Shown piece after piece: positions 1-9,612 of a stretch of DNA of 52,317 nt. The stretch is from an uncultured Bacteroidota bacterium (GTDB lineage: Bacteria > Bacteroidota > Bacteroidia > Bacteroidales > F082), in the NCBI GenBank assembly GCA_913009685.1, contig CAJVXP010000013.1:1-52317 (forward strand), read 5' to 3'. Position 1 is the first letter of the stretch. Every line of letters starts with the position of its first letter. The notes beneath the pieces were generated by a model. That model was not told the DNA's origin. It did no database searches and worked only from the letters and a program-made list of their open reading frames with translations. The position numbers and the translations under genes are program-made.

Positions 1-639
1 ATCCGCATCATGTTCTTTGTGGTTCTGGCCATGATATTTTTTAATTTTTATCCCATTACCGCCCTGTTGATTATTCTTCTTGCCTTTTTCAACGATGTGC
101 CAATCATGACCATCGCTTATGACAATACTTTCTTAAATAAAGATCCGGTAAAATGGGATATGAAAAAAGTATTGAGTATTTCTACTGTTTTAGGATTAAT
201 CGGAGTTATAGAAACATTTGGGATTTTGATTATTGCCAAAGAATATCTGCATCTTAATCTACCACAGATCCAGACTTTTATCTTCCTGAAGCTTGCTGTT
301 GCCGGGCACCTTACGTTGTTTGTTACCAGGACAAAAGGGCCGTTTTATAAAAAACCTTTCCCGGCCCCTTCTCTGTTGTGGTCGGCTGTTGCAACCAAGG
401 TTCTGGCGACGCTGTTTGTTGTTTACCCTCTGGGGCTGATAACCTCAATCAGCTGGACAAATGTTGCCCTTGTCTGGGGCTATTGTATTTTGTGGATTTT
501 CATTGAAGATATGGCTAAAACAGCAATGTACAGACATCTGGAACACAGGGGTGGCAAAGTCCACAACCGGTTCCTAACCGTTATAAAACAGCCTATCCAC
601 AAACATCACCACATGTATGGAGGTCATTCCCAAGGATAA
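1..639 (+). CDS. Plasma-membrane proton-efflux P-type ATPase, C-terminal part (cut by window edge)
   Basis: The reading frame is open from base 1, so the gene starts before the window; an internal Met lies at base 10. What remains is the last ~212 residues, with about six hydrophobic segments that correspond to the C-terminal membrane domain. The motif FNDVPIMTIAYDN matches the M5/M6 region of PMA1-like (P3A) proton-exporting ATPases, where the family usually reads NDAPIMTIAYDN. Known members hydrolyse ATP through an aspartyl-phosphate to pump protons out across the inner membrane; the phosphorylation and nucleotide domains are outside the window. The tail is His-rich (KHHHMYGGH). A strong hairpin terminator follows directly. 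A related P-type cation pump is possible, but the NDVPIMTIAYDN match makes the proton pump the best call. Confidence 0.8.
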   Translation: MRIMFFVVLAMIFFNFYPITALLIILLAFFNDVPIMTIAYDNTFLNKDPVKWDMKKVLSISTVLGLIGVIETFGILIIAKEYLHLNLPQIQTFIFLKLAVAGHLTLFVTRTKGPFYKKPFPAPSLLWSAVATKVLATLFVVYPLGLITSISWTNVALVWGYCILWIFIEDMAKTAMYRHLEHRGGKVHNRFLTVIKQPIHKHHHMYGGHSQG

Positions 640-646
640 AAAGAGA

Positions 647-682
647 AAAGCGGTTTCCTTAAAATAAGGAGCCGCTTTTTTT
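647..682 (+). terminator. Rho-independent terminator after the P-type ATPase
   Basis: The arms AAAGCGG..TCCTT and AAGGA.GCCGCTTT pair around a short A-rich loop and are followed by a run of T. It lies 8 bases after the stop codon of the ATPase. The A-rich left side means it could also serve the convergent atpC transcript from the other strand. Confidence 0.8.
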
Positions 683-712
683 AAGAGATAAGATATAATA
701 TTTTGCTGAAGA

Positions 713-946
713 CTACTCGGCCAGAACCAATACTTTGTTGTCAAGTACTTCAACTACGCCGGATTTAACTTCAAAAAAATCTTCCGTTTTCCCTTTCCGG
801 ATTTTAACAATCCCTTCACTCAGGGCAGAGATTAAAGGGGCGTGGTTGTTTAATATTTCAAAAGAGCCATCAATTCCCGGCAACTGAACCAAATCAACTT
901 CTCCTTTAAAAATGGTTTTATCGGGTGTGATAATTTCAAGGTTCAT
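713..946 (-). CDS. atpC: F-type ATP synthase epsilon subunit, short form
   Basis: This 77-residue protein corresponds to the N-terminal beta-sandwich domain of the F1 epsilon subunit (start MNLEIITPDKTIFKGEVD; LPGIDGSFEILNNHAPLIS is the family signature). The C-terminal pair of helices found in the ~135-residue E. coli protein is absent. The beta-sandwich links the rotor gamma subunit to the c-ring; the missing helices are the part that inhibits ATP hydrolysis in other bacteria. It lies 55 bases downstream of atpD on the same strand, so the two are probably one transcript. Short epsilon subunits beside a lone atpD are common in Bacteroidota, so this is not a truncation by mutation. Confidence 0.92.
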   Translation of the reverse strand: MNLEIITPDKTIFKGEVDLVQLPGIDGSFEILNNHAPLISALSEGIVKIRKGKTEDFFEVKSGVVEVLDNKVLVLAE

Positions 947-1001
947 TTTCTGTTATGGTTTTTGTCGAAAAATAAGAATATTTTTTATCAAAAAGCTATG
1001 T

Positions 1002-2534
<1,533 letters not shown>

Positions 2535-2544
2535 TTATTGGGGG

Positions 2545-2552
2545 CAAAGATA
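2545..2552 (-). promoter_or_regulatory. -7 promoter box of atpD-atpC
   Basis: Read on the minus strand the bases are TATCTTTG, an exact match to the Bacteroidota -7 consensus TAnnTTTG, 34 bases upstream of the atpD ATG. The sequence upstream is very AT-rich and shows no clear -33 TTTG at the usual 19-base spacing. Confidence 0.5.
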
Positions 2553-2639
2553 TAAATTAAATATTATTTAAATTTGGCTTAAAAAGGATTTTCACGAATA
2601 AAATTCCAAAAAACCGCCTTTGTGTTTTTCCCTGATCTA

Positions 2640-3254
2640 TTAGATGCGTAAATCTTTTCTGTGAAACAAAAGAAGCCAGAAAACACCAATGGTAATAGAG
2701 GCATCGGCAATATCAAAGATAGGCCGGAAAAAAACCAAATGGCCATCGGGACCGAATAAAAATCCGGGAATCCAGGAGGGGGCATCTGACTGCGCTATAT
2801 TTATCAACGGAAAATAGAGCATGTCCACCACTTTTCCGTGTAAAAAACCTGCATAACCATGCCCGAAGGGCACCAGAGTAGCCACCGAATGGAAAGTGCT
2901 TTGTGAAAATATGAGACCGTAAAAAGCGCTGTCAATAATATTTCCGAAGGCTCCGGCAAAAATAAGCGACATGCTGATAATAATTCCTGTACTGCTGTTT
3001 CGCCGGATAAGATAGTACAACAAAAATCCAATTCCGGTGATAGCAAATATTCTAAAAACGCTCAGGGCCAGTTTTCCCCAGCTACCGGCAAACTGCATAC
3101 CAAAAGCCATCCCGTTATTTTCGGTAAAATACAGGTAAAACCAATGGTCAAAGACCGGAATGTTTCCTCCAATAGGAAAGGTAAGTTTGATGTAAAACTT
3201 TAATGCCTGGTCGAGCAACAAAACCAGAAGAATTACCAACGCAGATTTTTTCAA
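2640..3254 (-). CDS. lspA: Lipoprotein signal peptidase (signal peptidase II)
   Basis: An integral inner-membrane aspartyl protease that removes the signal peptide from diacylglyceryl-modified prolipoproteins. The 204-residue protein has four hydrophobic segments and the two family motifs that carry the catalytic aspartates: GNIIDS, and FDIADASI near the C-terminus. The early motif TENNGMAFGM is also typical. The protein is longer than the ~165 residues of E. coli LspA because of a loop containing QSDAPSWIPGFLFGPDGH before the second Asp, as is usual in Bacteroidota. It starts 26 bases after the dksA-like gene and probably shares its transcript with ileS. The lipoprotein at 47.4 kb is a possible substrate. 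Confidence 0.95.
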   Translation of the reverse strand: MKKSALVILLVLLLDQALKFYIKLTFPIGGNIPVFDHWFYLYFTENNGMAFGMQFAGSWGKLALSVFRIFAITGIGFLLYYLIRRNSSTGIIISMSLIFAGAFGNIIDSAFYGLIFSQSTFHSVATLVPFGHGYAGFLHGKVVDMLYFPLINIAQSDAPSWIPGFLFGPDGHLVFFRPIFDIADASITIGVFWLLLFHRKDLRI

Positions 3255-3280
3255 AACACTGTTTTATGAGAAATCATCAA

Positions 3281-3691
3281 CTAATTATTGATGTTGTTTT
3301 TCCGTTGTCTGGTTTTTGCTTCAATGCTCAATGTGGCATGAGGAACTGCGCGCAGCCGTTCTTTGGAAATCAGTTTACCGGTTTCGCGGCAAATGCCGTA
3401 GGTTCCGTTTTCAATACGAACCAGAGCATTTTCCAGGTTATTGATAAAACGTTGCTGACGGGCAGCAAGCCGGCTGTTTTCTTCTTTCGACAATACCTGC
3501 TGTCCCTCTTCCAGCACTTTAAAAGTAGGGGAAGTATCATTGGTATCAGAACCGCTGTTGTTGGTGTATGCTTCGGTAAGTAATTTGAGGTCAGCACGCG
3601 CCTTTTTCAATTTTTGCATGATAATCTGCCTGAACTCCTCCAGCTCTTCGGTAGAATACCTTAATCTTTCTTCTGTTTTCTTCTCTTTCAT
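3281..3691 (-). CDS. DksA/TraR-family regulator with a degenerate zinc finger
   Basis: This 136-residue protein has an N-terminal charged coiled-coil (roughly residues 1-85) and a C-terminal DksA-like finger region with NGTYGICRETGKLISKERLRAVPHATLSIEAK. DksA proteins bind in the RNA polymerase secondary channel and act with ppGpp. In classical DksA the finger has four cysteines; here only one (in GICR) remains, so zinc binding by the usual four ligands is not possible. The same reduced motif is common in Bacteroidota relatives, so the gene is probably functional. It sits between ileS (65 bases) and lspA (26 bases), an arrangement common in this phylum that points to one operon. The effect on RNA polymerase is inferred from the family. 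Confidence 0.85.
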   Translation of the reverse strand: MKEKKTEERLRYSTEELEEFRQIIMQKLKKARADLKLLTEAYTNNSGSDTNDTSPTFKVLEEGQQVLSKEENSRLAARQQRFINNLENALVRIENGTYGICRETGKLISKERLRAVPHATLSIEAKTRQRKNNINN

Positions 3692-3756
3692 GGCCTCATT
3701 TATTAAAGTTAATAATTAGTATTAACCGTTCTAAAAATACAAAATGTTTTCAATTT

Positions 3757-6700
3757 TTATTTCCTTTTCTCAATTTTTATTTTGGCAGAAGCACCTTCGG
3801 TTAGGTCAATAACCTCAAAACCATTGTTTAAAGGCGTTTCGACGAGGGTAAGGTCGGCCAAAGTCTCGGTGCAAATATAGTCTTTAAACAATTGGAAAGC
3901 CTCAAATGTTGCTTCCGATTTCACTATTTGCAGTGAAATACGGTCGGTAACCTCCAATCCCATTTCCTTTCGCATATTTTGAATGCGGTTTACCAGTTCG
4001 CGGGCAATGCCCTCATTTTTTAATGTGCCGGTGATAGTAATATCCAGCGCTACCGTCAGATTATCCATGGTAATCACACTCCATCCGGGAATATCCCGTG
4101 TGGTTATTTCCACGTCATCTTTTGAAATTTCAACCGGCTGACCGTTCACGTCAAGCGTAAGTATCTCTTCGTTTTCCAGCTTCCTGATTTCCTCCTGTCC
4201 CAGTGAATTGATAATGCCGGCAAGTTGTTTCATTATTTTACCGTATTTGGGCCCCAGCGTTTTAAAGTCGGGTTTAATTTTCTTCACCAGCACATCCGAA
4301 TCTCCTGTGATGTATTCAATCTGTTTGATGTTTGTCTCCGAAAGGATAAGGTCTTCCACGGCCTGAACCTGTTTCTGAAAACGGGCATCTAGCACGGGTA
4401 TCATCGCCTTGTTGAGTGGTTGCCGTACACGAATATTTGTTTTTTTTCGCAGCGAGAGAATCATAGACGAGATTTTTTGTGCCAGCTCCATGCGCTCTTC
4501 CAGTGATTTATCAATTTGTTTTTCATCTGCCACGGGGAAATCGGTGAGATGTACAGATTCGGCCTTTGTTCTGCCACTGACGTCATTCAAATCTTTAAAT
4601 AAACGCTCTGCATAAAATGGCGCAATGGGCGCTGCGAGTTGTGCCACCACTTCAAGGCAGCGGTAGAGCGTTTGGTAAGCCTGAATTTTATCCTCCGAAT
4701 AGTTACCTTTCCAGAATCTTCTTCTCGACAGACGTACATACCAGTTGCTGAGATGCTCATTCACAAAATACTGAATAGCACGTCCGGCACGTGTCGGTTC
4801 GTAATCGGCGTAAGCCTCATCCGTGGTTTTAATGAGCGAATTCAGTTCGGAGAGTATCCATCGGTCAAGTTCCGAGCGGTTTTCCACAGGAATCTTTTTT
4901 TCATGGTAAGTAAAGCCATCAATATTGGCATACAGGGCAAAAAAAGCGTAAGTATTGTGCAATGTACCGAAAAACTTTCTTCTGATTTCATCAATGCCGG
5001 CAAGGTCAAAACGCAGGTTATCCCAGGGCTGTGAATTGGTAATCAAATACCAGCGCGTTGCATCGGCGCCGTATTTCTCAACAGTGGAAAACGGATCTAC
5101 GGTATTGTTGAGACGTTTCGACATCTTATTACCGTTTTTATCCAGTACCAGGCCGTTGGAAACCACCGTTTTGTAAGCTACCGAATCGAAAAGCATGGTG
5201 GCTATGGCATGTAGAGTAAAAAACCATCCGCGTGTTTGATCCACGCCTTCGGCGATGAAGTCGGCGGGGAAGTTTTTAGCGAAAACTTCTTTGTTTTCAA
5301 AAGGATAGTGCAGCTGGGCATAAGGCATGGAGCCCGAGTCGAACCACACATCAATGAGTGAAGGTTCGCGGTACATTTTTTTGCCGCTGTCGGAAACCAA
5401 GACAATTTTATCCACATAAGGACGATGGAAATCAAAAGTCCGGTAGTTTTCATTACTCATATCATCAGGATTGAAATCCTTCATCGGGTTTTCGTCCATA
5501 ATGCCGGCAGCCATAGCTTTTTCCACTTCGGCTTTCAGCTCGGTGGCAGAGCCGAGGCATTTTTGTTCGTTGCGATCTTCGGTAACCCAAATGGGCAACG
5601 GAACGCCCCAAAAGCGTGAACGCGACAGATTCCAGTCCACCAGATTTTCTAACCAGTTACCAAAACGGCCTTCGCCGGTAGCTTTCGGTTTCCATTTAAT
5701 GGTTTTGTTGAGTGCAATCATCCGCTCTTTCATCTGCGTGGTTTTCACAAACCACGAGTCTAACGGATAATATAAAATGGGCTTGTCGGTACGCCAGCAA
5801 TGCGGATAATTGTGCACGTGTTTTTCGATTCTGAAAGCCTTATTTTCCTTTTTCAAAGCAACGGCAAGGTCAATATCGAGACTGCCATCATTGTCGTTAA
5901 GGCTTTCGTCGTAAGCATTTTTCACATAACGGCCGGCGTATTCGCTATATAAGTCAACATTCACAAAATCTTTCACAAACTGCTCATCCAGCATCTCCAC
6001 CGCATAAAAGCGACCTTTTAAATCGACCATGGGACGTTTTTCGCTGTTTTTATCCAGCAAAATCACCGGGGCAATACCGTTTTCTTTGGCTACACGGTCG
6101 TCGTCGGCACCAAAAGTGGGGGCCATGTGGACGATTCCCGTACCCTCTTCGGTAGTAACAAAATCACCGGTGATTACCTCAAAGGCTTTGCCCATGGGCT
6201 TTACCCATGGAAACAGCTGCTCATAGGAGATGCCCGTAAATTGCTCGCCCGGATAATTTGCCAGCACCCTGAAAGGAATGTGCTTATCTCCGGGTTTATA
6301 ATCTTCAAACGCAAGGTCTTTGTCCCTGGGATTAAAATAGGCCTCTAACCGGTCTTCGGCCAGAATGACCACTTCGGGAATGCCGGTGTAAGGATTGAAA
6401 GTCTTAACCTTCAGGTAATTGATTTTGGAACCCACAGCCAGCGCCGTATTGGAAGGCAATGTCCACGGTGTGGTGGTCCAGGCGATGAAATAGACATCAC
6501 TGTCGCCGGAGCCTTCAAACATAAATTCAGAACGGTTATTGCGTATCACTTTAAACTGTGCCACTACAGTGGTGTCCGTCACATCGCGATAACAGCCGGG
6601 CTGATTCAGCTCGTGGGTGCTCAGCCCTGTTCCGGCAGCCGGTGAGTAAGGCTGGATAGAATAACCCTTATATAGCAGTCCTTTTTCGTAAAGTTGTTTC

Positions 6701-7194
6701 AGCAGATACCAGACCGACTCGATGTATTTGTTGTCAAAAGTGATGTAAGGATGCTCCAAATCAACCCAATAGCCGATTTTTTCAGTCAGGTCGTCCCACA
6801 TATCTTTGTATCTGAGCACCTCTTTGCGGCAGGCTTTGTTGTACTCCTCCACACTGATTTTTTTTCCGATATCTTCCTTGGTAATTCCCAGCGTTTTCTC
6901 CACGCTTATCTCCACCGGAAGGCCATGGGTATCCCATCCGGCTTTGCGTTGAACGTATTTTCCTTTTTGCGTTTGGTAGCGACAGAACAGGTCTTTAATG
7001 GCACGTGCCATGACGTGATGAATACCGGGTTTGCCGTTGGCTGAAGGTGGCCCTTCGTAAAACACAAAGGGGGTGTTTCCTTCACGGTTTTTCAGACTCT
7101 TTTCAAAAATCTGATGTGTTTTCCAGAATTTCCTGATCTCATCACCCACCTGCGGCAGGTTCAACTGTTTGTATTCCTGATATTTCTTCCCCAT
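3757..7194 (-). CDS. ileS: Isoleucyl-tRNA synthetase, long eukaryote-like type with GIHH motif
   Basis: Charges tRNA-Ile with isoleucine and hydrolyses mischarged valine. I chose the ATG at 7194 (MGKKYQEYK, 1145 residues); the frame also opens at a TTG at 7221, but a promoter-like box overlaps that area. The class I catalytic core is clear: PSANGKPGIHH at 50-60, KMSKR at 690-694, and the editing-domain motifs TTPWTLPSN (240s) and GTGIVHMAPTFGADD (351-365). No C-terminal zinc finger is seen; with the length this indicates the eukaryote-like IleRS2 group. The HIGH signature reads G-I-H-H at 57-60, so its first and third residues are swapped. This form has been linked with very high mupirocin resistance. 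Probably the first gene of ileS - dksA-like - lspA. Confidence 0.97.
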   Translation of the reverse strand: MGKKYQEYKQLNLPQVGDEIRKFWKTHQIFEKSLKNREGNTPFVFYEGPPSANGKPGIHHVMARAIKDLFCRYQTQKGKYVQRKAGWDTHGLPVEISVEKTLGITKEDIGKKISVEEYNKACRKEVLRYKDMWDDLTEKIGYWVDLEHPYITFDNKYIESVWYLLKQLYEKGLLYKGYSIQPYSPAAGTGLSTHELNQPGCYRDVTDTTVVAQFKVIRNNRSEFMFEGSGDSDVYFIAWTTTPWTLPSNTALAVGSKINYLKVKTFNPYTGIPEVVILAEDRLEAYFNPRDKDLAFEDYKPGDKHIPFRVLANYPGEQFTGISYEQLFPWVKPMGKAFEVITGDFVTTEEGTGIVHMAPTFGADDDRVAKENGIAPVILLDKNSEKRPMVDLKGRFYAVEMLDEQFVKDFVNVDLYSEYAGRYVKNAYDESLNDNDGSLDIDLAVALKKENKAFRIEKHVHNYPHCWRTDKPILYYPLDSWFVKTTQMKERMIALNKTIKWKPKATGEGRFGNWLENLVDWNLSRSRFWGVPLPIWVTEDRNEQKCLGSATELKAEVEKAMAAGIMDENPMKDFNPDDMSNENYRTFDFHRPYVDKIVLVSDSGKKMYREPSLIDVWFDSGSMPYAQLHYPFENKEVFAKNFPADFIAEGVDQTRGWFFTLHAIATMLFDSVAYKTVVSNGLVLDKNGNKMSKRLNNTVDPFSTVEKYGADATRWYLITNSQPWDNLRFDLAGIDEIRRKFFGTLHNTYAFFALYANIDGFTYHEKKIPVENRSELDRWILSELNSLIKTTDEAYADYEPTRAGRAIQYFVNEHLSNWYVRLSRRRFWKGNYSEDKIQAYQTLYRCLEVVAQLAAPIAPFYAERLFKDLNDVSGRTKAESVHLTDFPVADEKQIDKSLEERMELAQKISSMILSLRKKTNIRVRQPLNKAMIPVLDARFQKQVQAVEDLILSETNIKQIEYITGDSDVLVKKIKPDFKTLGPKYGKIMKQLAGIINSLGQEEIRKLENEEILTLDVNGQPVEISKDDVEITTRDIPGWSVITMDNLTVALDITITGTLKNEGIARELVNRIQNMRKEMGLEVTDRISLQIVKSEATFEAFQLFKDYICTETLADLTLVETPLNNGFEVIDLTEGASAKIKIEKRK

Positions 7195-7232
7195 GAGGAT
7201 AAGGTTTTTCTTATTCGTCAAAAAATTGGCTG

Positions 7233-7240
7233 CAAAATTA
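7233..7240 (-). promoter_or_regulatory. -7 promoter box of ileS operon
   Basis: The minus strand reads TAATTTTG, matching TAnnTTTG, about 38 bases upstream of the chosen ileS ATG. The upstream -33 element is not obvious. The site supports the ATG at 7194 over the TTG at 7221, which would fall at or just after the expected transcription start. Confidence 0.45.
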
Positions 7241-7380
7241 GAAAAATTCGGGCCATCTTGTACATAAAATTTTGATTAGCATAAAAATACTGGATGTTTC
7301 AAAGTTTAAAATTTGAAGTTTTTTATGCCATCCCTCTTTTGGATTTGTTCCTCCGGGCGCGGAGGTATCCTTTAATTTGA

Positions 7381-7388
7381 TATTTTTG
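7381..7388 (+). promoter_or_regulatory. -7 promoter box of pgi
   Basis: The bases TATTTTTG match TAnnTTTG, 18 bases before the pgi ATG. A small GC-rich inverted repeat, CCTCCG-GGCG-CGGAGG at 7350-7365, lies about 15 bases upstream, where a -33 element or an operator would be expected. No TTTG -33 box is visible at 19-base spacing. Confidence 0.4.
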
Positions 7389-7406
7389 CGCCTTTAGAAT
7401 AGCATT

Positions 7407-8750
7407 ATGATACAACTGAAATTTAGTTACAAAAACGCCCTGAATTTTGTGGGCAAACAGGATATCTTTAAATATCAGGAAGCCATCGACAGCCATTTTC
7501 TGGCCATCCGCGAGCGTACCGGACGAGGTAATGATTTTCTGGGCTGGACAGACCTGCCTTCTGCCATTGATGAAGCACTCATTGGAAAAATTGAAGCGGC
7601 GGCTATTCGCTTTCGCGAAAAATCGGAAGTCAGTGTAGTGGTGGGTATTGGAGGTTCTTACCTCGGCGCCCGTGCCGTTATCGAAGCGCTTTCGCCCCAT
7701 TTTAACCTTTTGAAAAAGAAAGCAGGGAATCCCGTTATGCTTTTTGCCGGCAACAACATCAGTGAAGATTATCTCGCTGAGTTACTGCAAGTACTGGACG
7801 AAAAAGAGTACACGCTGACAGTTATTTCCAAATCGGGAACCACCACGGAACCTGCACTGGCTTTTCGTCTGCTCCGCGATCACATGGAGAAAAAGTACGG
7901 CAAAGCGGCAACCAAACAGCGGATTATCGCCATCACCGATAAGGAAAAAGGCGCTCTGAAACAACTGGCTGATGAGGAAGGTTACGAAACTTTTGTCGTT
8001 CCCGACGATGTGGGGGGCCGTTATTCGGTATTGACGCCTGTAGGTTTGCTTCCCATTGCCATTGCCGGATTTGATATCCGCAAATTGCTGAAAGGCGCTC
8101 AAAATATGGCAGCCTTCTCCGCCACCTCATCTAAAATCGATGTAAATCCCGTGGCCACTTACGCAGCGGTGCGCAATGCACTTTATACCAAAGGAAAAAC
8201 CACCGAAATCATGGTAAATTACGAGCCCCGGCTGTTCTATTTTACCGAATGGTGGAAACAGCTTTACGGCGAAAGTGAAGGAAAAGAAAACAAAGGGATT
8301 TTCCCGGCCGGCGTGAGCAACACCACCGACCTGCACTCCATGGGACAATACATTCAGGAAGGGATGCGGAACCTGTTCGAAACGGTGCTTTCAGTGGAGC
8401 AATCACAGCACGAATTACGCATTCCGGACGATGAAGCCAACCTGGATAAACTGAACTACATTGCCGGAAAACGTATCAACGAAGTAAACCATATGGCCGA
8501 GCTGGGAACAACGTTGGCACATGTGGATGGTGGTGTCCCCAACTTAAAAGTAAATATTCCGGAGATTTCTGAAAACACCCTTGGTGAAGCCATTTATTTT
8601 TATGAAATGGCTTGTGCTGTAAGCGGTTATCTTTTGGGAATCAATCCCTTTGACCAACCCGGCGTGGAAGCATACAAACGCAATATGTTTGCCTTGCTCG
8701 GAAAACCAGGTTTTGAAAAAGAGACGGAAGCTATCCGGCGGAAGCTTTAA
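7407..8750 (+). CDS. pgi: Glucose-6-phosphate isomerase
   Basis: Interconverts glucose 6-phosphate and fructose 6-phosphate in the cytoplasm. The 447-residue length fits the shorter bacterial form. Motifs include VVVGIGGSYLGARAVIEAL (phosphate binding), VISKSGTTTEPALAFRLLR, the DDVGGRYSVLTPVGLLP signature and GVEAYKRNMFALLGKPGFE near the C-terminus. The following gene for a secreted protein starts four bases after the stop, so the two may be cotranscribed although no metabolic link is apparent. Confidence 0.97.
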   Translation: MIQLKFSYKNALNFVGKQDIFKYQEAIDSHFLAIRERTGRGNDFLGWTDLPSAIDEALIGKIEAAAIRFREKSEVSVVVGIGGSYLGARAVIEALSPHFNLLKKKAGNPVMLFAGNNISEDYLAELLQVLDEKEYTLTVISKSGTTTEPALAFRLLRDHMEKKYGKAATKQRIIAITDKEKGALKQLADEEGYETFVVPDDVGGRYSVLTPVGLLPIAIAGFDIRKLLKGAQNMAAFSATSSKIDVNPVATYAAVRNALYTKGKTTEIMVNYEPRLFYFTEWWKQLYGESEGKENKGIFPAGVSNTTDLHSMGQYIQEGMRNLFETVLSVEQSQHELRIPDDEANLDKLNYIAGKRINEVNHMAELGTTLAHVDGGVPNLKVNIPEISENTLGEAIYFYEMACAVSGYLLGINPFDQPGVEAYKRNMFALLGKPGFEKETEAIRRKL

Positions 8751-8754
8751 AAAG

Positions 8755-9612
8755 ATGAAAGATTTGAGAATTCAGTTTTTTGTGGTTGTTTTTTTGTGTT
8801 TCGGATGGCTGAGCCTTCCCGCCCAAACGCTTGCTCCTTCCGGACAGCTGGGAGGCGAACACAACCTCTATACTATGAACAAACAGGTGAATCAGTTTGT
8901 GCATCGTTTCAATATGGAAGAAGGACCTTCGGGCAACCCGCTGGAAAAAACCAATAAGCGTTATCATAACAATGCCCTGCGCAGGAAGCTGCTGCCCTAC
9001 ATGTTCGACATGCAAAATCCACGTACTTCCGGAAAGTTACAGCAGTATTTTATTGCGGATGTTGCCAACAGGAAACATCCTGTTTTTCTGAATTTCCTGG
9101 ATAAGAACTGGTATGCCGAAGTGTCTGCCACCTTCGATAACGATGGCCAGCCGGTAAACCTGATTCTGTTCCTGACGCTCGAAAAGGCCGGACTGGGTTC
9201 CAAATGGATTATCAGTAACGTTTACGATACCGAATTGCACAACCTTTTTCCGGTAGAAAACGAAGCCGGCCATAGGAAATATTTCTTGCATCCACAAAGC
9301 CACGAGCTGGATTTTATGAACCTGAACAAAGCGTTTGACGATCCGAAACATATTGAATATTACGCTTCTACAAACTATCACCCGGATTACCTGACGCTGT
9401 TCTTCTACTTGATGAAAACCGAAAAGCTGAAGTTTGAACATATCAACTCCGTAAAATTTCATTTTTTGCAAATTCCGCACTGGTATTTTGAGCTGAGTTA
9501 TTTCAACCGTAACACCAGCAATTCTGGATGGCTTATCTCCAATTTGGAATACGTATCTAAAAAAGAAAAAGCCCAACTCATTAATTTCTTTCGTTCATGT
9601 TCAACAAAATAA
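8755..9612 (+). CDS. Secreted protein of unknown function, partner of the LRR protein
   Basis: I do not recognise a family. The ATG at 8755 gives 285 residues starting MKDLRIQFFVVVFLCFGW, a clear signal peptide with a likely cleavage after LPAQ (about residue 23); the frame is open further upstream inside pgi but that start would bury the signal. There is no lipobox. The mature part is soluble, rich in aromatic residues and Asn, with no transmembrane segment, so a periplasmic or surface location is likely. It overlaps the LRR gene by 16 bases and lies four bases after pgi. The tight overlap suggests translational coupling and a joint role with the LRR protein; what that role is cannot be read from the sequence. 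Confidence 0.75.
   Translation: MKDLRIQFFVVVFLCFGWLSLPAQTLAPSGQLGGEHNLYTMNKQVNQFVHRFNMEEGPSGNPLEKTNKRYHNNALRRKLLPYMFDMQNPRTSGKLQQYFIADVANRKHPVFLNFLDKNWYAEVSATFDNDGQPVNLILFLTLEKAGLGSKWIISNVYDTELHNLFPVENEAGHRKYFLHPQSHELDFMNLNKAFDDPKHIEYYASTNYHPDYLTLFFYLMKTEKLKFEHINSVKFHFLQIPHWYFELSYFNRNTSNSGWLISNLEYVSKKEKAQLINFFRSCSTK

Noticed and set aside
8650-8754. Start of the secreted protein inside pgi
   Set aside because: It would place 35 charged residues in front of the signal peptide; the ATG at 8755 gives a normal signal sequence.
9037-9576. Minus-strand open frame of 179 codons opposite the secreted-protein gene
   Set aside because: Antisense shadow; the plus strand has a signal peptide and tight coupling to both neighbours.
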